64,000 bases of DNA, taken from Ensifer adhaerens. Lineage in GTDB: Bacteria; Pseudomonadota; Alphaproteobacteria; Rhizobiales; Rhizobiaceae. The notes under the pieces were generated by a model, which had not been told where the DNA came from, did not search any database, and saw nothing but the letters and a program-made list of their open reading frames with translations. Location: positions 2,402,001 through 2,466,000 of the forward strand of contig OCMG01000004.1 of the NCBI GenBank assembly GCA_900215285.1. Direction: 5' to 3'. This document shows, in pieces, positions 17,166 to 26,105 of this stretch. The translations under genes were made by a program, and so were the position numbers. Position 1 is the first letter of the stretch. Each line of letters starts with the position of its first letter.

Positions 17166-17666
17166 TTACGCCGCCCTTCGTTCGCTTACCATCGCCAGCA
17201 GATGATCCTGTTCGAAGGCGATGTGGCGGCGCATGCTGACGAAATAGCCGCGCAGCATGTAGCCGATGGTTTCGGCGTTCAGAGTCGGGTCCGCCGCGCC
17301 CAGGCGGAGCAGAGCGTCGATCAGCTCCTCTATGAAGCACTCGTCTTCGAAATGTTCGAACTTCAACCGTTCGAGGGTTGCGGCCAGTTCCGGGTGGCCG
17401 GTGACATTCTGCTCCACCCAGGGGAAGAGAACGTCTTCCTCGAAACGATGCGCGCCCATCGTGAGGGGGCCAATCGCTTTGGCTGCATAGATACATTTCT
17501 GGCGATTGACCTCGGCGGGAAGGCTATCTGCGATCTCTTCCAGCTCGCGGCAGAGTTCGAGCTGTTCTCCATGGATTTTTTTGAGCCAATCGACGGCGCT
17601 GACGCCGTGCGGCGGGCGGTAGCGCTTCTCGAATTCCTCCCGGTCATGCGTGTCCAGCGTCTTCAT
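17166..17666 (-). CDS. Hemerythrin-domain protein
   Basis: A 166-residue helical protein with the His/acid pattern of a diiron hemerythrin-like domain: KIHGEQ near residue 32, HRFEEDVLFPW near 73, LKFEHFEDE near 100 and RRHIAFEQDHLL near 145. Such proteins bind oxygen or nitric oxide or store diiron clusters. It is divergent from ccoN with a perfect anaerobox in between, 75 bases before its ATG, so it is probably induced by low oxygen through FnrN/FixK. AGGTGAAG precedes the start codon. No signal peptide; the C-terminus ends soon after the domain. Confidence 0.87.
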   Translation of the reverse strand: MKTLDTHDREEFEKRYRPPHGVSAVDWLKKIHGEQLELCRELEEIADSLPAEVNRQKCIYAAKAIGPLTMGAHRFEEDVLFPWVEQNVTGHPELAATLERLKFEHFEDECFIEELIDALLRLGAADPTLNAETIGYMLRGYFVSMRRHIAFEQDHLLAMVSERRAA

Positions 17667-17740
17667 TCTTCACCTGTCTGACTGCAGGGTATGGAGCCCC
17701 ATTGTAGGGGTATTTGTCGCCCACAGGCCCGTTTTTTGCA

Positions 17741-17754
17741 TTGATCTATATCAA
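17741..17754. promoter_or_regulatory. Anaerobox (FNR/FixK site) between hemerythrin gene and ccoN
   Basis: TTGAT-CTAT-ATCAA is a perfect match to TTGAT-N4-ATCAA. It ends 107 bases before the ccoN ATG and starts 75 bases before the divergent hemerythrin ATG, so it could serve both promoters. Confidence 0.88.
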
Positions 17755-17861
17755 GGATGGCATGTCACCCAAATGCGATTGCTGCATGAGCCGCAAGACG
17801 CTCGGAAGGCGATTCCGACGCCGATTGCCGCATGATCAGCAATCGTTGGGGGATACCAACA

Positions 17862-19484
17862 ATGACGAAAATTTCACAAACGGTGGGTGTGGGGCTTTTT
17901 GCCTTCATCGCCTTGCTAGGGGCAGCCTTTGCCCAGGACAGCCTGTTCAAGGCCCATATGTGGGTCTTGTTCGCTGTCCTTCTCATTTTCAGCGTGGCGA
18001 TGATCCGTCGCGTCTCCTTTGCGCCGGTTTCGACGGTTTCCGCCGAGCAGCGCAAGTCCGAATACTTTGACGAAGTCATCCGCTACGGCCTGATCGCCAC
18101 GGTCTTCTGGGGCGTGGTGGGCTTTCTGGTCGGCGTCGTCATAGCATTGCAGCTTGCCTTCCCCCATCTGGACATCGAGCCGTGGTTCAACTTCGGCCGC
18201 ATGCGTCCGCTGCACACATCCGCCGTCATTTTCGCCTTTGGGGGCAATGCGCTGATCATGACGTCGTTCTATGTCGTGCAGCGCACCTCACGCGTGCGCC
18301 TCTTCGGCGGCGACCTCGCCTGGTTCGTCTTCTGGGGCTATCAGCTGTTCATCGTCATGGCCGCCACCGGCTATCTGCTGGGCATCACGCAGGGGCGCGA
18401 ATATGCCGAGCCGGAATGGTATGTCGATATCTGGCTGACAGTTGTCTGGGTGGCTTATCTGCTCACCTTCCTCGGCACGATCATGACGCGCAAGGAAACC
18501 CACATCTATGTGGCGAACTGGTTCTACCTGTCCTTCATCGTCACCATCGCCATGCTGCATCTGGTCAACAACGCGGCCGTCCCGGTCTCGTTCCTGGGTT
18601 CGAAGAGCTATTCGACCTTCTCGGGCGTGCAGGACGCGCTGACGCAGTGGTGGTACGGCCATAACGCCGTGGGCTTCTTCCTGACCGCCGGCTTCCTGGG
18701 CATGATGTATTACTTCGTTCCCAAGCAGGCCAATCGTCCGGTCTATTCCTACCGTCTGTCGATCATCCACTTCTGGGCGCTGATCTTCCTCTATATCTGG
18801 GCCGGTCCGCACCATCTGCACTATACGGCTCTGCCGGATTGGGCGCAGACGCTCGGCATGGTCTTCTCCATCATGCTCTGGATGCCCTCGTGGGGCGGCA
18901 TGATCAACGGTCTGATGACGCTCTCGGGCGCATGGGACAAGATCCGCACCGATCCAATCATCCGCATGATGGTCATGGCCATCGCCTTCTACGGCATGTC
19001 GACCTTCGAAGGCCCGATGATGTCGATCAAGACGGTCAACTCGCTCAGCCACTATACCGACTGGACCATCGGTCACGTTCACTCAGGCGCGCTCGGCTGG
19101 GTCGGCATGATCTCCTTCGGCGCCATCTACTACCTCGCTCCGAAGCTGTGGGGCCGGGAACGCCTGTACTCGCTGCGTCTCGTCAACTGGCACTTCTGGC
19201 TCGCCACGCTCGGCATCGTCGTCTACGCCGCCGTCATGTGGGTCGCCGGTATCCAGCAGGGCCTGATGTGGCGTGAATATGACGACCAGGGCTTCCTCGT
19301 CTACTCGTTCGCCGAATCGGTACGGGCCATGTTCCCCTACTATGTCCTGCGCGCAGTCGGTGGTGGCATGTACCTGCTCGGTGGCATCATCATGGCCTAC
19401 AACGTCACGATGACCATCCTTGGCCACCAGCGCGACGAAGCCCCGATCGGTGGCGCCGTCCCGCAGCTTCAGCCGGCAGAATAA
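17862..19484 (+). CDS. ccoN: cbb3-type cytochrome c oxidase subunit I (CcoN/FixN)
   Basis: A 540-residue inner-membrane subunit with about 12 helices that reduces oxygen at a haem b3-CuB site with high affinity. Metal ligands are visible: His in [16 protein letters not shown], the CuB-ligand His in [15 protein letters not shown] in GPHHLHYT and paired His in [11 protein letters not shown] chose ATG at 17862 ([11 protein letters not shown]), with GGGGGAT 9 bases before it, rather than ATG at 17832. It begins ccoNOQP, with a perfect anaerobox upstream and ccoO 12 bases downstream. Confidence 0.96.
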   Translation: MTKISQTVGVGLFAFIALLGAAFAQDSLFKAHMWVLFAVLLIFSVAMIRRVSFAPVSTVSAEQRKSEYFDEVIRYGLIATVFWGVVGFLVGVVIALQLAFPHLDIEPWFNFGRMRPLHTSAVIFAFGGNALIMTSFYVVQRTSRVRLFGGDLAWFVFWGYQLFIVMAATGYLLGITQGREYAEPEWYVDIWLTVVWVAYLLTFLGTIMTRKETHIYVANWFYLSFIVTIAMLHLVNNAAVPVSFLGSKSYSTFSGVQDALTQWWYGHNAVGFFLTAGFLGMMYYFVPKQANRPVYSYRLSIIHFWALIFLYIWAGPHHLHYTALPDWAQTLGMVFSIMLWMPSWGGMINGLMTLSGAWDKIRTDPIIRMMVMAIAFYGMSTFEGPMMSIKTVNSLSHYTDWTIGHVHSGALGWVGMISFGAIYYLAPKLWGRERLYSLRLVNWHFWLATLGIVVYAAVMWVAGIQQGLMWREYDDQGFLVYSFAESVRAMFPYYVLRAVGGGMYLLGGIIMAYNVTMTILGHQRDEAPIGGAVPQLQPAE

Positions 19485-19496
19485 GGAGAGGCAATC

Positions 19497-20228
19497 ATGT
19501 CCATTCTTGCAAAACACGAATTGCTCGAGAAGAACGCGTCGCTCCTTCTTGTATGCTCGCTGCTCGTCGTCACCATCGGCGGCATCGTGGAAATCGCGCC
19601 GCTCTTCTACCTGCAGAACACGATCGAAAAGGTGGAGGGGATGCGCCCCTACACCCCGCTCGAACTGGCCGGTCGTGACATCTACATCCGTGAAGGCTGT
19701 TACCTCTGCCATAGCCAGATGATCCGTCCGTTCCGCGACGAAGTGGAGCGCTACGGTCACTACTCGCTGGCGGCGGAATCGATGTACGACCATCCGTTCC
19801 AGTGGGGCTCCAAGCGTACGGGTCCGGATCTGGCCCGTGTCGGCGGTCGCTATTCGAACGAGTGGCACGTGCAGCACCTGACCGATCCGCGCTCCGTGGT
19901 TCCGGAATCGGTGATGCCGACCTACGCGTTCCTCAAGAACACGCCCCTCAAGTTTGAGAACGTTGCCGGTCACCTGAAGACCAACCGCATCGTGGGCGTG
20001 CCGTACACGGATGACGACATTGCCAAGGCGGAAACCGATCTGATGGCGCAGGCCGATCCGAATGCGGATACGACCGATCTCGTCAAGCGCTATCCGAAGG
20101 CCAAAGTCGGTGACTTCGACGGCGACCCGACCAAGGTCACCGAAATGGATGCGCTGGTCGCCTATCTCCAGATGCTCGGCACGCTGGTCGATTTCTCGAC
20201 CTATGACGACGCATCCGGCTACCGGTGA
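19497..20228 (+). CDS. ccoO: cbb3 oxidase monohaem cytochrome c subunit (CcoO/FixO)
   Basis: A 243-residue subunit with one N-terminal transmembrane helix and a periplasmic cytochrome c domain. The haem site is CYLCH (CxxCH) near residue 67, followed by [18 protein letters not shown], typical of CcoO. It passes electrons from CcoP to CcoN. AGGAGAGGCA precedes the ATG at 19497, 12 bases after ccoN; ccoQ follows after another 12 bases. Confidence 0.96.
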   Translation: MSILAKHELLEKNASLLLVCSLLVVTIGGIVEIAPLFYLQNTIEKVEGMRPYTPLELAGRDIYIREGCYLCHSQMIRPFRDEVERYGHYSLAAESMYDHPFQWGSKRTGPDLARVGGRYSNEWHVQHLTDPRSVVPESVMPTYAFLKNTPLKFENVAGHLKTNRIVGVPYTDDDIAKAETDLMAQADPNADTTDLVKRYPKAKVGDFDGDPTKVTEMDALVAYLQMLGTLVDFSTYDDASGYR

Positions 20229-20240
20229 GGAGGAGAACTC

Positions 20241-20393
20241 ATGGAAACCTACACCATGATGCGGCAATTCGCCGACAGCTGGGGGCTCCTGGGCTTCACC
20301 CTCTTCTTCCTGGGCGCGATTGTCTTCGCGCTCCGGCCCGGTTCGAAAAAGATGGCCGACGAGGCTGCATCCATACCTCTCAAGGAGGATTGA
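20241..20393 (+). CDS. ccoQ: cbb3 oxidase small subunit CcoQ/FixQ
   Basis: A 50-residue protein between ccoO and ccoP. It begins METYTMMRQFADSWGLL, then has one transmembrane helix (GFTLFFLGAIVFAL) and a charged tail ending KED. CcoQ stabilises the oxidase complex. GAGGAGGAGA lies before the ATG. Position, size and topology decide the call; sequence alone is weakly conserved in this family. Confidence 0.9.
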   Translation: METYTMMRQFADSWGLLGFTLFFLGAIVFALRPGSKKMADEAASIPLKED

Positions 20394-20396
20394 AAA

Positions 20397-21260
20397 ATGG
20401 CAGACAAACATGTTGACGAACTGAGCGGCGTCGAGACCACCGGCCATGTCTGGGACGGTATTCGCGAGCTCAACAATCCGCTGCCGAGATGGTGGGTGTG
20501 GACCTTCTATGCCTGCATTATCTGGGCCTTCGCCTACACGATCTTCTATCCGGCCTGGCCGCTGCTGACGACCAACACCAAGGGCGTCCTCAACGTGACG
20601 AACCGGAGTGTCCTGAAAGACGAGCTGACCGCCGCCAAGGGCGCCCAGAAGATCTTCGTGGACAAGATCGCCGCCACGCCGGTTGCAGATATCGTCAAGG
20701 ACAAGTCCTTGAGCGAGTTTGCAACGGCCGCAGGTGCTGCAGCCTTCAAGGTCAACTGCACGCCGTGCCACGGCTCGGGCGCGCAGGGCGGGATCGGTTA
20801 TCCGAACCTCAACGACAATGACTGGCTGTGGGGCGGTTCCGCCGACCAGATCTATACCACGATCGCTCATGGTATCCGCGATACGCAGGATCCCGACACC
20901 CGCGTTTCGGAAATGCCGGCCTTCGGCGACATGCTGAAGCCGGAAGAAATCGCCAACGTTGCAGCTTATGTGGCCGATCTTTCCAAGCAGCCGGTCACCA
21001 GCGGCAATCCCGCGGCCGGCAAGGAAATCTTCGCCACCAACTGCGTCGCCTGCCATGGCGATCAGGCCCAGGGCAACCGCGATCTCGGTGCGCCGAACCT
21101 CTCGGATGCCATCTGGCTCAAGGGCTCGGGCGAGGCTGCGATCATTGCGCAGGTCACCAAGCCGAAGCATGGCGTCATGCCGGCCTGGACCGCGCGTCTC
21201 GGCGACACGACCGTCAAGGAACTGGCGGTGTTCGTCCATTCGCTCGGCGGCGGCGAGTAA
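20397..21260 (+). CDS. ccoP: cbb3 oxidase dihaem cytochrome c subunit (CcoP/FixP)
   Basis: A 287-residue subunit with a short N-terminal region, one transmembrane helix (about residues 35-55, WVWTFYACIIWAFAYTIF) and two cytochrome c domains. Haem sites are CTPCHGSG and CVACHGDQ. It takes electrons from the bc1 complex or soluble cytochrome c and hands them to CcoO. It starts 3 bases after the ccoQ stop. A strong terminator follows the gene, so ccoNOQP ends here. Confidence 0.96.
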   Translation: MADKHVDELSGVETTGHVWDGIRELNNPLPRWWVWTFYACIIWAFAYTIFYPAWPLLTTNTKGVLNVTNRSVLKDELTAAKGAQKIFVDKIAATPVADIVKDKSLSEFATAAGAAAFKVNCTPCHGSGAQGGIGYPNLNDNDWLWGGSADQIYTTIAHGIRDTQDPDTRVSEMPAFGDMLKPEEIANVAAYVADLSKQPVTSGNPAAGKEIFATNCVACHGDQAQGNRDLGAPNLSDAIWLKGSGEAAIIAQVTKPKHGVMPAWTARLGDTTVKELAVFVHSLGGGE

Positions 21261-21331
21261 GGTTTCGCCGCCCGGTTCTGCCGGACGGCGCACGATCTCT
21301 CCAGCATGATAACCTGTTTGTCATGCCGCTT

Positions 21332-21362
21332 GCCGCGCCCCTGAAAAGGCGCGGCTTTTTTT
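21332..21362 (+). terminator. Rho-independent terminator after ccoNOQP
   Basis: GCCGCGCC (21332-21339) pairs perfectly with GGCGCGGC (21348-21355) over CCTGAAAA, and seven T residues follow. It separates the ccoNOQP and ccoGHIS transcripts. Confidence 0.88.
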
Positions 21363-21394
21363 ATTTGCTCAACGATGCGGCAGTTTGTCCATGC

Positions 21395-21408
21395 TTGACT
21401 TAAGTCAA
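21395..21408. promoter_or_regulatory. FNR/FixK-type box upstream of ccoG
   Basis: TTGAC-TTAA-GTCAA is a perfect palindrome and fits the broader FixK/FNR pattern TTGA-N6-TCAA, differing from TTGAT-N4-ATCAA at the inner base of each arm. It ends 56 bases before the ccoG ATG and lies after the terminator, so ccoGHIS likely has its own low-oxygen promoter. Confidence 0.8.
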
Positions 21409-21464
21409 GGTCGCTTTCGGCTTGAGATGTGAAAAGGCACATATCAGAATCGGGATTTCCAGCG

Positions 21465-23066
21465 ATGAACATCTATACTGCCGACCAGCCCAAGAAGGAG
21501 GCCGAAGACGTCGTTCGTCATGATGCCGAGCCGGTCAATTCTGCAAAGATCAGGAAACCGCTCTACGAAGCGCGAAAGAAGATCTTTCCAAAGCGGGCTG
21601 AGGGTCGCTTCCGGCAGTTCAAGTGGATCGTGATGCTGATCACGCTGGGTATTTACTACCTAGGGCCCTGGATTCGCTGGGATCGCGGGCCGTTTGCGCC
21701 CAATCAGGCAATTCTGATCGATCTGGCGCATCGCCGCTTCTATTTCTTCTTCATCGAAATCTGGCCGCAGGAATTCTTCTTCGTTGCAGGGCTGCTGGTG
21801 ATGGCAGGCTTCGGTCTCTTCCTCATCACGTCGGCCGTGGGACGTGCCTGGTGCGGCTATACCTGTCCTCAGACGGTCTGGGTCGACCTCTTCCTCGTCG
21901 TCGAGCGCTTCATCGAGGGGGATCGCAACGCACGCATGAAGCTCGACAAGGCTCCGTGGAGCTTTGAAAAGATCTGGAAGCGGGTTGCCAAGCACGCCAT
22001 CTGGATCGCCATCGGGGTGTCGACGGGCGGCGCCTGGATCTTTTACTTTGCCGATGCGCCGCAGCTGCTGCTTGACCTCTGGACCTTCCAGGCGCCGGCC
22101 GTTGCCTACATGACGATCGGTATCCTGACCGCCACGACCTATGTTTTCGGCGGGCTGATGCGCGAACAGGTCTGCACTTACATGTGCCCGTGGCCGCGCA
22201 TCCAGGGCGCGATGCTGGACGAGAATTCGCTGACTGTCACATATAACGACTGGCGCGGCGAACCCCGGACGCATGGCACCAAGAAAGCCGCCGCCGAAGG
22301 CAAGGTTGCCGGTGATTGCGTCGACTGCAATGCCTGTGTCGTCGTCTGTCCCATGGGCATCGACATTCGCGATGGGCAGCAGCTCGAATGCATCACCTGC
22401 GCGCTCTGTATCGATGCCTGCGACGGCGTGATGGACAAGCTCGGTCGCGACAAGGGGCTGATCTCCTATGCGACGCTTGCCGATTACAATGCCAACATGG
22501 CGCTGGCGACCGGCAATGGCGCGCATCCGATCAATCCTAACATCGTGCGCGATGCCGACGGGCATTTCCACGACAAGGTCAAGCATTTCAACTGGAAGAT
22601 CATCTTCCGCGCCCGCACGCTTCTCTACATGGGCGTCTGGGCGGCGGTCGGGGTCGGGCTGCTTGTCGCGCTGCTGTCGCGCGATCGGCTGGAGGTCAAC
22701 GTGTTGCATGACCGCAATCCGCAATACGTGCTCGAATCCGACGGTTCGATCCGTAATGGCTTCACCGTTCGCATCCTCAACATGATCCCCGAACCGCGGG
22801 TGATCAACCTGTCGCTCGAAGGGCTCGACGGCGCAACAATGAAGATCAACGGCATGGATCAGCCTGACAGCCGTAGCTTCGACATTCCCGCCGATCCGGA
22901 CAAAGCGGTGACGCTGAAGGTCTATGTGACGGTCCCGCGCGACCAGCTGCATGACGACGAACAGCATTTCCGCTTCATCGCCGAGGACAAGTCCAGCAAT
23001 GAACACGACGTCTACAAGGCCGTCTTCAACGCCCCGGCGGACGTCAAGAACAGGGAGCATCACTGA
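21465..23066 (+). CDS. ccoG: cbb3 oxidase assembly iron-sulfur protein CcoG/FixG (RdxA-like)
   Basis: A 533-residue membrane protein needed for copper handling in cbb3 assembly. It has about five transmembrane helices, NapH-like segments (WCGYTCPQTVWVD), and two 4Fe-4S motifs: CVDCNACVVVCP and CITCALCIDAC. The C-terminal immunoglobulin-like domain (about the last 110 residues) matches the FixG C-terminal fold. I use ATG at 21465; a GTG at 21429 would add 12 residues. There is little ribosome-binding sequence, so the exact start is less sure. Its stop overlaps the ccoH start by one base. Confidence 0.94.
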   Translation: MNIYTADQPKKEAEDVVRHDAEPVNSAKIRKPLYEARKKIFPKRAEGRFRQFKWIVMLITLGIYYLGPWIRWDRGPFAPNQAILIDLAHRRFYFFFIEIWPQEFFFVAGLLVMAGFGLFLITSAVGRAWCGYTCPQTVWVDLFLVVERFIEGDRNARMKLDKAPWSFEKIWKRVAKHAIWIAIGVSTGGAWIFYFADAPQLLLDLWTFQAPAVAYMTIGILTATTYVFGGLMREQVCTYMCPWPRIQGAMLDENSLTVTYNDWRGEPRTHGTKKAAAEGKVAGDCVDCNACVVVCPMGIDIRDGQQLECITCALCIDACDGVMDKLGRDKGLISYATLADYNANMALATGNGAHPINPNIVRDADGHFHDKVKHFNWKIIFRARTLLYMGVWAAVGVGLLVALLSRDRLEVNVLHDRNPQYVLESDGSIRNGFTVRILNMIPEPRVINLSLEGLDGATMKINGMDQPDSRSFDIPADPDKAVTLKVYVTVPRDQLHDDEQHFRFIAEDKSSNEHDVYKAVFNAPADVKNREHH

Positions 23067-23557
23067 TGGCGACGGCAACGGACAAGACCGGCACCTTTAC
23101 CGGCTGGCATTTCCTGGCGATCATGATCGCCTTTTTCGGGACGATCATCGCGGTCAATTTCACGATGGCCTGGTACGCCACCCATTCGTGGAGCGGGCTG
23201 GTGGCAGAGGACACGTTCAAGGCGAGCCAGCAGTTCAATGCGAAAGCGGAGCATATGCGCGAGATGGCGGCGACCGGCATCCGCGGCGAACTGACGGCCA
23301 GTCGCGAAGGAATCCGCTATGTGCTGACCCATCCGCAGCGTGGCCCCGTCCCGGCAGACGAGGTGGTGGCCTCGTTCCATCGCCCGGTCGGCACGCAGCA
23401 GGATTTCGTCGTCACGCTGAAGCATGAAGGCGACGGGGTATTCACGACCAGTCACGAGGTCCTGCCGGGCGAATGGATCGTCGACCTGAAGACCAACGAC
23501 GAGGGCCAGGTGGTTTATCACGAGGCGATCCGCGTGCACGTGTTTCCCAATCGCTGA
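23066..23557 (+). CDS. ccoH: cbb3 oxidase assembly protein CcoH/FixH
   Basis: A 163-residue protein with one N-terminal transmembrane helix (about residues 13-37) and a periplasmic domain ending VFPNR. FixH-family proteins associate with cbb3 subunits during assembly and with the copper delivery machinery. The start codon overlaps the ccoG stop (TGATG). ccoI follows 24 bases later. The ordinary FixH length and its place between ccoG and ccoI make the call firm. Confidence 0.93.
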   Translation: MATATDKTGTFTGWHFLAIMIAFFGTIIAVNFTMAWYATHSWSGLVAEDTFKASQQFNAKAEHMREMAATGIRGELTASREGIRYVLTHPQRGPVPADEVVASFHRPVGTQQDFVVTLKHEGDGVFTTSHEVLPGEWIVDLKTNDEGQVVYHEAIRVHVFPNR

Positions 23558-23581
23558 GCATATCCGGGGCAGGGTGAGAAA

Positions 23582-25876
23582 ATGAGTTGTTGTGCAGCAG
23601 GGACCGAAGCGGCACTGGATGCCGAAAAGGCACTCCATGAGTTGCCGCCGAGCGACGAACTCTGGCTTGCAAGCCGGCCGCTCGACGGCGGATTGCGCCA
23701 GACGGATCTGGCCGTGCCCGGCGTTCATTGCGGCGCCTGCATCACCACGCTGGAAAAGGCGCTGAAGGCGCTGCCGGAGGTCGAGCGCGCCCGCGTCAAT
23801 CTCTCGACCCGCCGCGTCACCTGCGTCTGGAAGGAAGAGGTGAACGGCCGTCGCACCGATCCGTCGGTCATCGCGAAAGCAATCGAGGCGGCCGGCTACG
23901 AGTCACATCTCTTTTCGATTTCAGCTGAAGAGCAGGACAGCACCCGCAACGGGCTCATCCGCGCCATGGCGGTCGCCGGCTTTGCGGCGATGAACATCAT
24001 GCTGCTCTCCGTCTCCGTCTGGTCAGGGGCCGATGCGGCAACGCGCGACATGTTCCACTGGATTTCGGCAGCGATTGCCGGACCGACGCTCATCTATTCC
24101 GGCCGGCCATTCTATACCTCCGCCTACAAAGCACTGCGTCATGGGCGCATGAACATGGATGTGCCGATCGCGCTCGCCATCACCCTTTCCTATGCCATGT
24201 CGCTTTACGAGACGGCGCATCACGGAAAGGAGGCCTATTTCGACGCCTCCGTGTCGCTCCTGTTTTTCCTGCTGATCGGCCGCACGCTCGACCACATCAT
24301 GCGCGACCGCGCCCGTTCCGCGATCAGCGGTCTTGCGCGCCTCAGCCCCCGGGGTGCGACCTTGCTTTCCCCCGATGGCGGGCGCGAGTATCGGACCATC
24401 GACGAAATCGCGCCGGGCGATCGGTTGCTGATTGCGGCCGGCGAGCGCGTGCCGGTCGATTGCATCGTGATATCCGGCGCCAGCGAACTGGATCTGTCGA
24501 TCGTCAGCGGCGAGAGCCTGCCGGTCGCGGCGACGAATGGCACGGCGCTCCAGGCCGGCGGGCTGAATCTCACCGGTGCGCTTGTCGTGCAGGCGACAGC
24601 GGCGGCGCGAAACTCTTTCGTCGCCGAAATCATCGGCCTGATGGAGGCGGCGGAAGGCGGGAAGGCGCGCTATCGCCGAATCGCTGACCGGGCCGCAGAG
24701 ATCTACGCGCCGGCCGTCCATTTCCTGGCGCTTGCCGCCTTTCTTTTCTGGGGCCTATACAGCGGCGACTGGAAGCATGCGCTGACTATTGCGATCGCGG
24801 TCCTGATCATCACATGCCCCTGTGCTCTGGGTCTCGCAGTCCCGGTGGTGCAGGTGGTGGCTGCCGGCCGGCTCTTCCGCGACGGGATCATGGTCAAGGA
24901 CGGCTCGGCGATGGAGCGACTCACGGACATCGATACCGTCATCTTCGACAAGACCGGAACGCTGACGCTGGGCAAGCCACGGCTCGTCAACAAGGCTGCT
25001 GTTTCGGGGAAATCGCTTTCGACGGCGGCATCGCTGGCGGTGCATTCGCGCCATCCGCTTTCGCTGGCGCTTGCTGAGGCGGCCGGCGGTGATGTCGCGC
25101 GCTTCGCTGAGGTCCGGGAAATCCCGGGCTCCGGTATCGAGGCTACGGACAGCGAGGGTCTCTGGCGCCTCGGCAACCGGGCTTATGCGCTGAATGCGGT
25201 TGCGCAGGACATGCGCGACGATCAAGCGGCCGGACCGGAAACCGTCCTTTCGCTCGATGGGCGGCTCGTCGCGGTCTTCCAATTCGAGGACCAGCAGCGC
25301 AGGGATGCGCAGGCGCTGATCGCAAGCCTGACGGCGCGCGGTTTCAAGACGGCGATCCTCTCCGGCGACCGCGAGGGCGTCGTGGTGGCGCTGGCAAGGC
25401 GCCTGGGGATCGGCTTCTGGCGCTCAGGCCTTACGCCGAGAGGCAAGGTCGATGAGATCAAGGCCGCATCGGCTCATGGGCACAAGGTTCTCATGGTCGG
25501 CGATGGCATCAATGATGCCCCGGCGCTTTCGGAGGCGTATGTCTCCATGGCCCCGGCAACGGCCTCCGATGTAGGTCGGCAAGCTGCAGACTTCGTCTTC
25601 CTGCATGAGAGCCTGTCCGCCGTATCGCTTGCCATCCGGATCTCCAGACGGGCAGGGCGGTTGATCCTTGAGAATTTTGCGCTGGCAATTGCCTATAATG
25701 TCGTTTTCGTTCCGCTGGCGCTCCTGGGTTATGCATCGCCGCTGGTGGCCGCCATTGCCATGTCGACCTCTTCGATCATCGTGGTCGCGAATGCCATGCG
25801 GCTGACGCTTGGCGATGGCAAGGCCGAGAGGCCTGTGCAACAAGAGACGCCGATGACCCCGGCGGTTGCGTCATGA
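23582..25876 (+). CDS. ccoI: Copper-exporting P1B-type ATPase CcoI/FixI
   Basis: A 764-residue P-type ATPase that supplies copper to the cbb3 oxidase. The N-terminus has a Cys pair at residues 3-4 and a heavy-metal-associated domain with CxxC at C50/C53 (HCGAC). Further on come SGESLPV, the membrane metal site TCPCALGLAVP, the phosphorylation site FDKTGTLT and the hinge GDGINDAPAL. Compared with CopA it belongs to the slow-export FixI branch by gene context. It overlaps ccoS by 4 bases (ATGA). Confidence 0.95.
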   Translation: MSCCAAGTEAALDAEKALHELPPSDELWLASRPLDGGLRQTDLAVPGVHCGACITTLEKALKALPEVERARVNLSTRRVTCVWKEEVNGRRTDPSVIAKAIEAAGYESHLFSISAEEQDSTRNGLIRAMAVAGFAAMNIMLLSVSVWSGADAATRDMFHWISAAIAGPTLIYSGRPFYTSAYKALRHGRMNMDVPIALAITLSYAMSLYETAHHGKEAYFDASVSLLFFLLIGRTLDHIMRDRARSAISGLARLSPRGATLLSPDGGREYRTIDEIAPGDRLLIAAGERVPVDCIVISGASELDLSIVSGESLPVAATNGTALQAGGLNLTGALVVQATAAARNSFVAEIIGLMEAAEGGKARYRRIADRAAEIYAPAVHFLALAAFLFWGLYSGDWKHALTIAIAVLIITCPCALGLAVPVVQVVAAGRLFRDGIMVKDGSAMERLTDIDTVIFDKTGTLTLGKPRLVNKAAVSGKSLSTAASLAVHSRHPLSLALAEAAGGDVARFAEVREIPGSGIEATDSEGLWRLGNRAYALNAVAQDMRDDQAAGPETVLSLDGRLVAVFQFEDQQRRDAQALIASLTARGFKTAILSGDREGVVVALARRLGIGFWRSGLTPRGKVDEIKAASAHGHKVLMVGDGINDAPALSEAYVSMAPATASDVGRQAADFVFLHESLSAVSLAIRISRRAGRLILENFALAIAYNVVFVPLALLGYASPLVAAIAMSTSSIIVVANAMRLTLGDGKAERPVQQETPMTPAVAS

Positions 25877-26028
25877 ACGTGCTGATCTACCTTATCCCCA
25901 TTGCCCTCGCGATGGGCGGACTCGGCCTTGGGACCTTCCTCTGGTCCCTGAAGAGTGGGCAGTACGAGGATTTGGACGGGTCCTCCTGGCGGGTTCTCGA
26001 TGACGGTGACGACCGGCCCGACACATAA
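25873..26028 (+). CDS. ccoS: cbb3 oxidase maturation protein CcoS/FixS
   Basis: A 51-residue protein with one N-terminal transmembrane helix (IYLIPIALAMGGLGLGTFLW) and the family motif SLKSGQYEDLDG. FixS is needed for haem and copper insertion into cbb3 oxidase. Its ATG overlaps the ccoI stop. It ends the ccoGHIS operon, 77 bases before gnd. Confidence 0.93.
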   Translation: MNVLIYLIPIALAMGGLGLGTFLWSLKSGQYEDLDGSSWRVLDDGDDRPDT

Positions 26029-26077
26029 CTTTCAATCGATTTGCTCTTGCTCCTTCCGGTCTCGAGTGCCAAAAAAG

Positions 26078-26099
26078 GCTCCAATAAAAACATTGGAGC
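26078..26099 (+). promoter_or_regulatory. Leader hairpin that pairs the gnd ribosome-binding site
   Basis: GCTCCAAT (26078-26085) and ATTGGAGC (26092-26099) are perfect inverted copies over an AAAAAC loop. The right arm contains GGAG (26095-26098), the only good Shine-Dalgarno sequence before the gnd ATG at 26106, so folding would block ribosome entry. Confidence 0.6.
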
Positions 26100-26105
26100 G
26101 ACCCC

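Noticed and set aside
19083..21293. 736-codon open frame on the minus strand opposite ccoN-ccoP
   Set aside because: It crosses four well-supported genes on the other strand and has no recognisable domain.
21660..23078. 472-codon minus-strand frame opposite ccoG
   Set aside because: ccoG has both ferredoxin motifs on the plus strand; the other frame has no motif.
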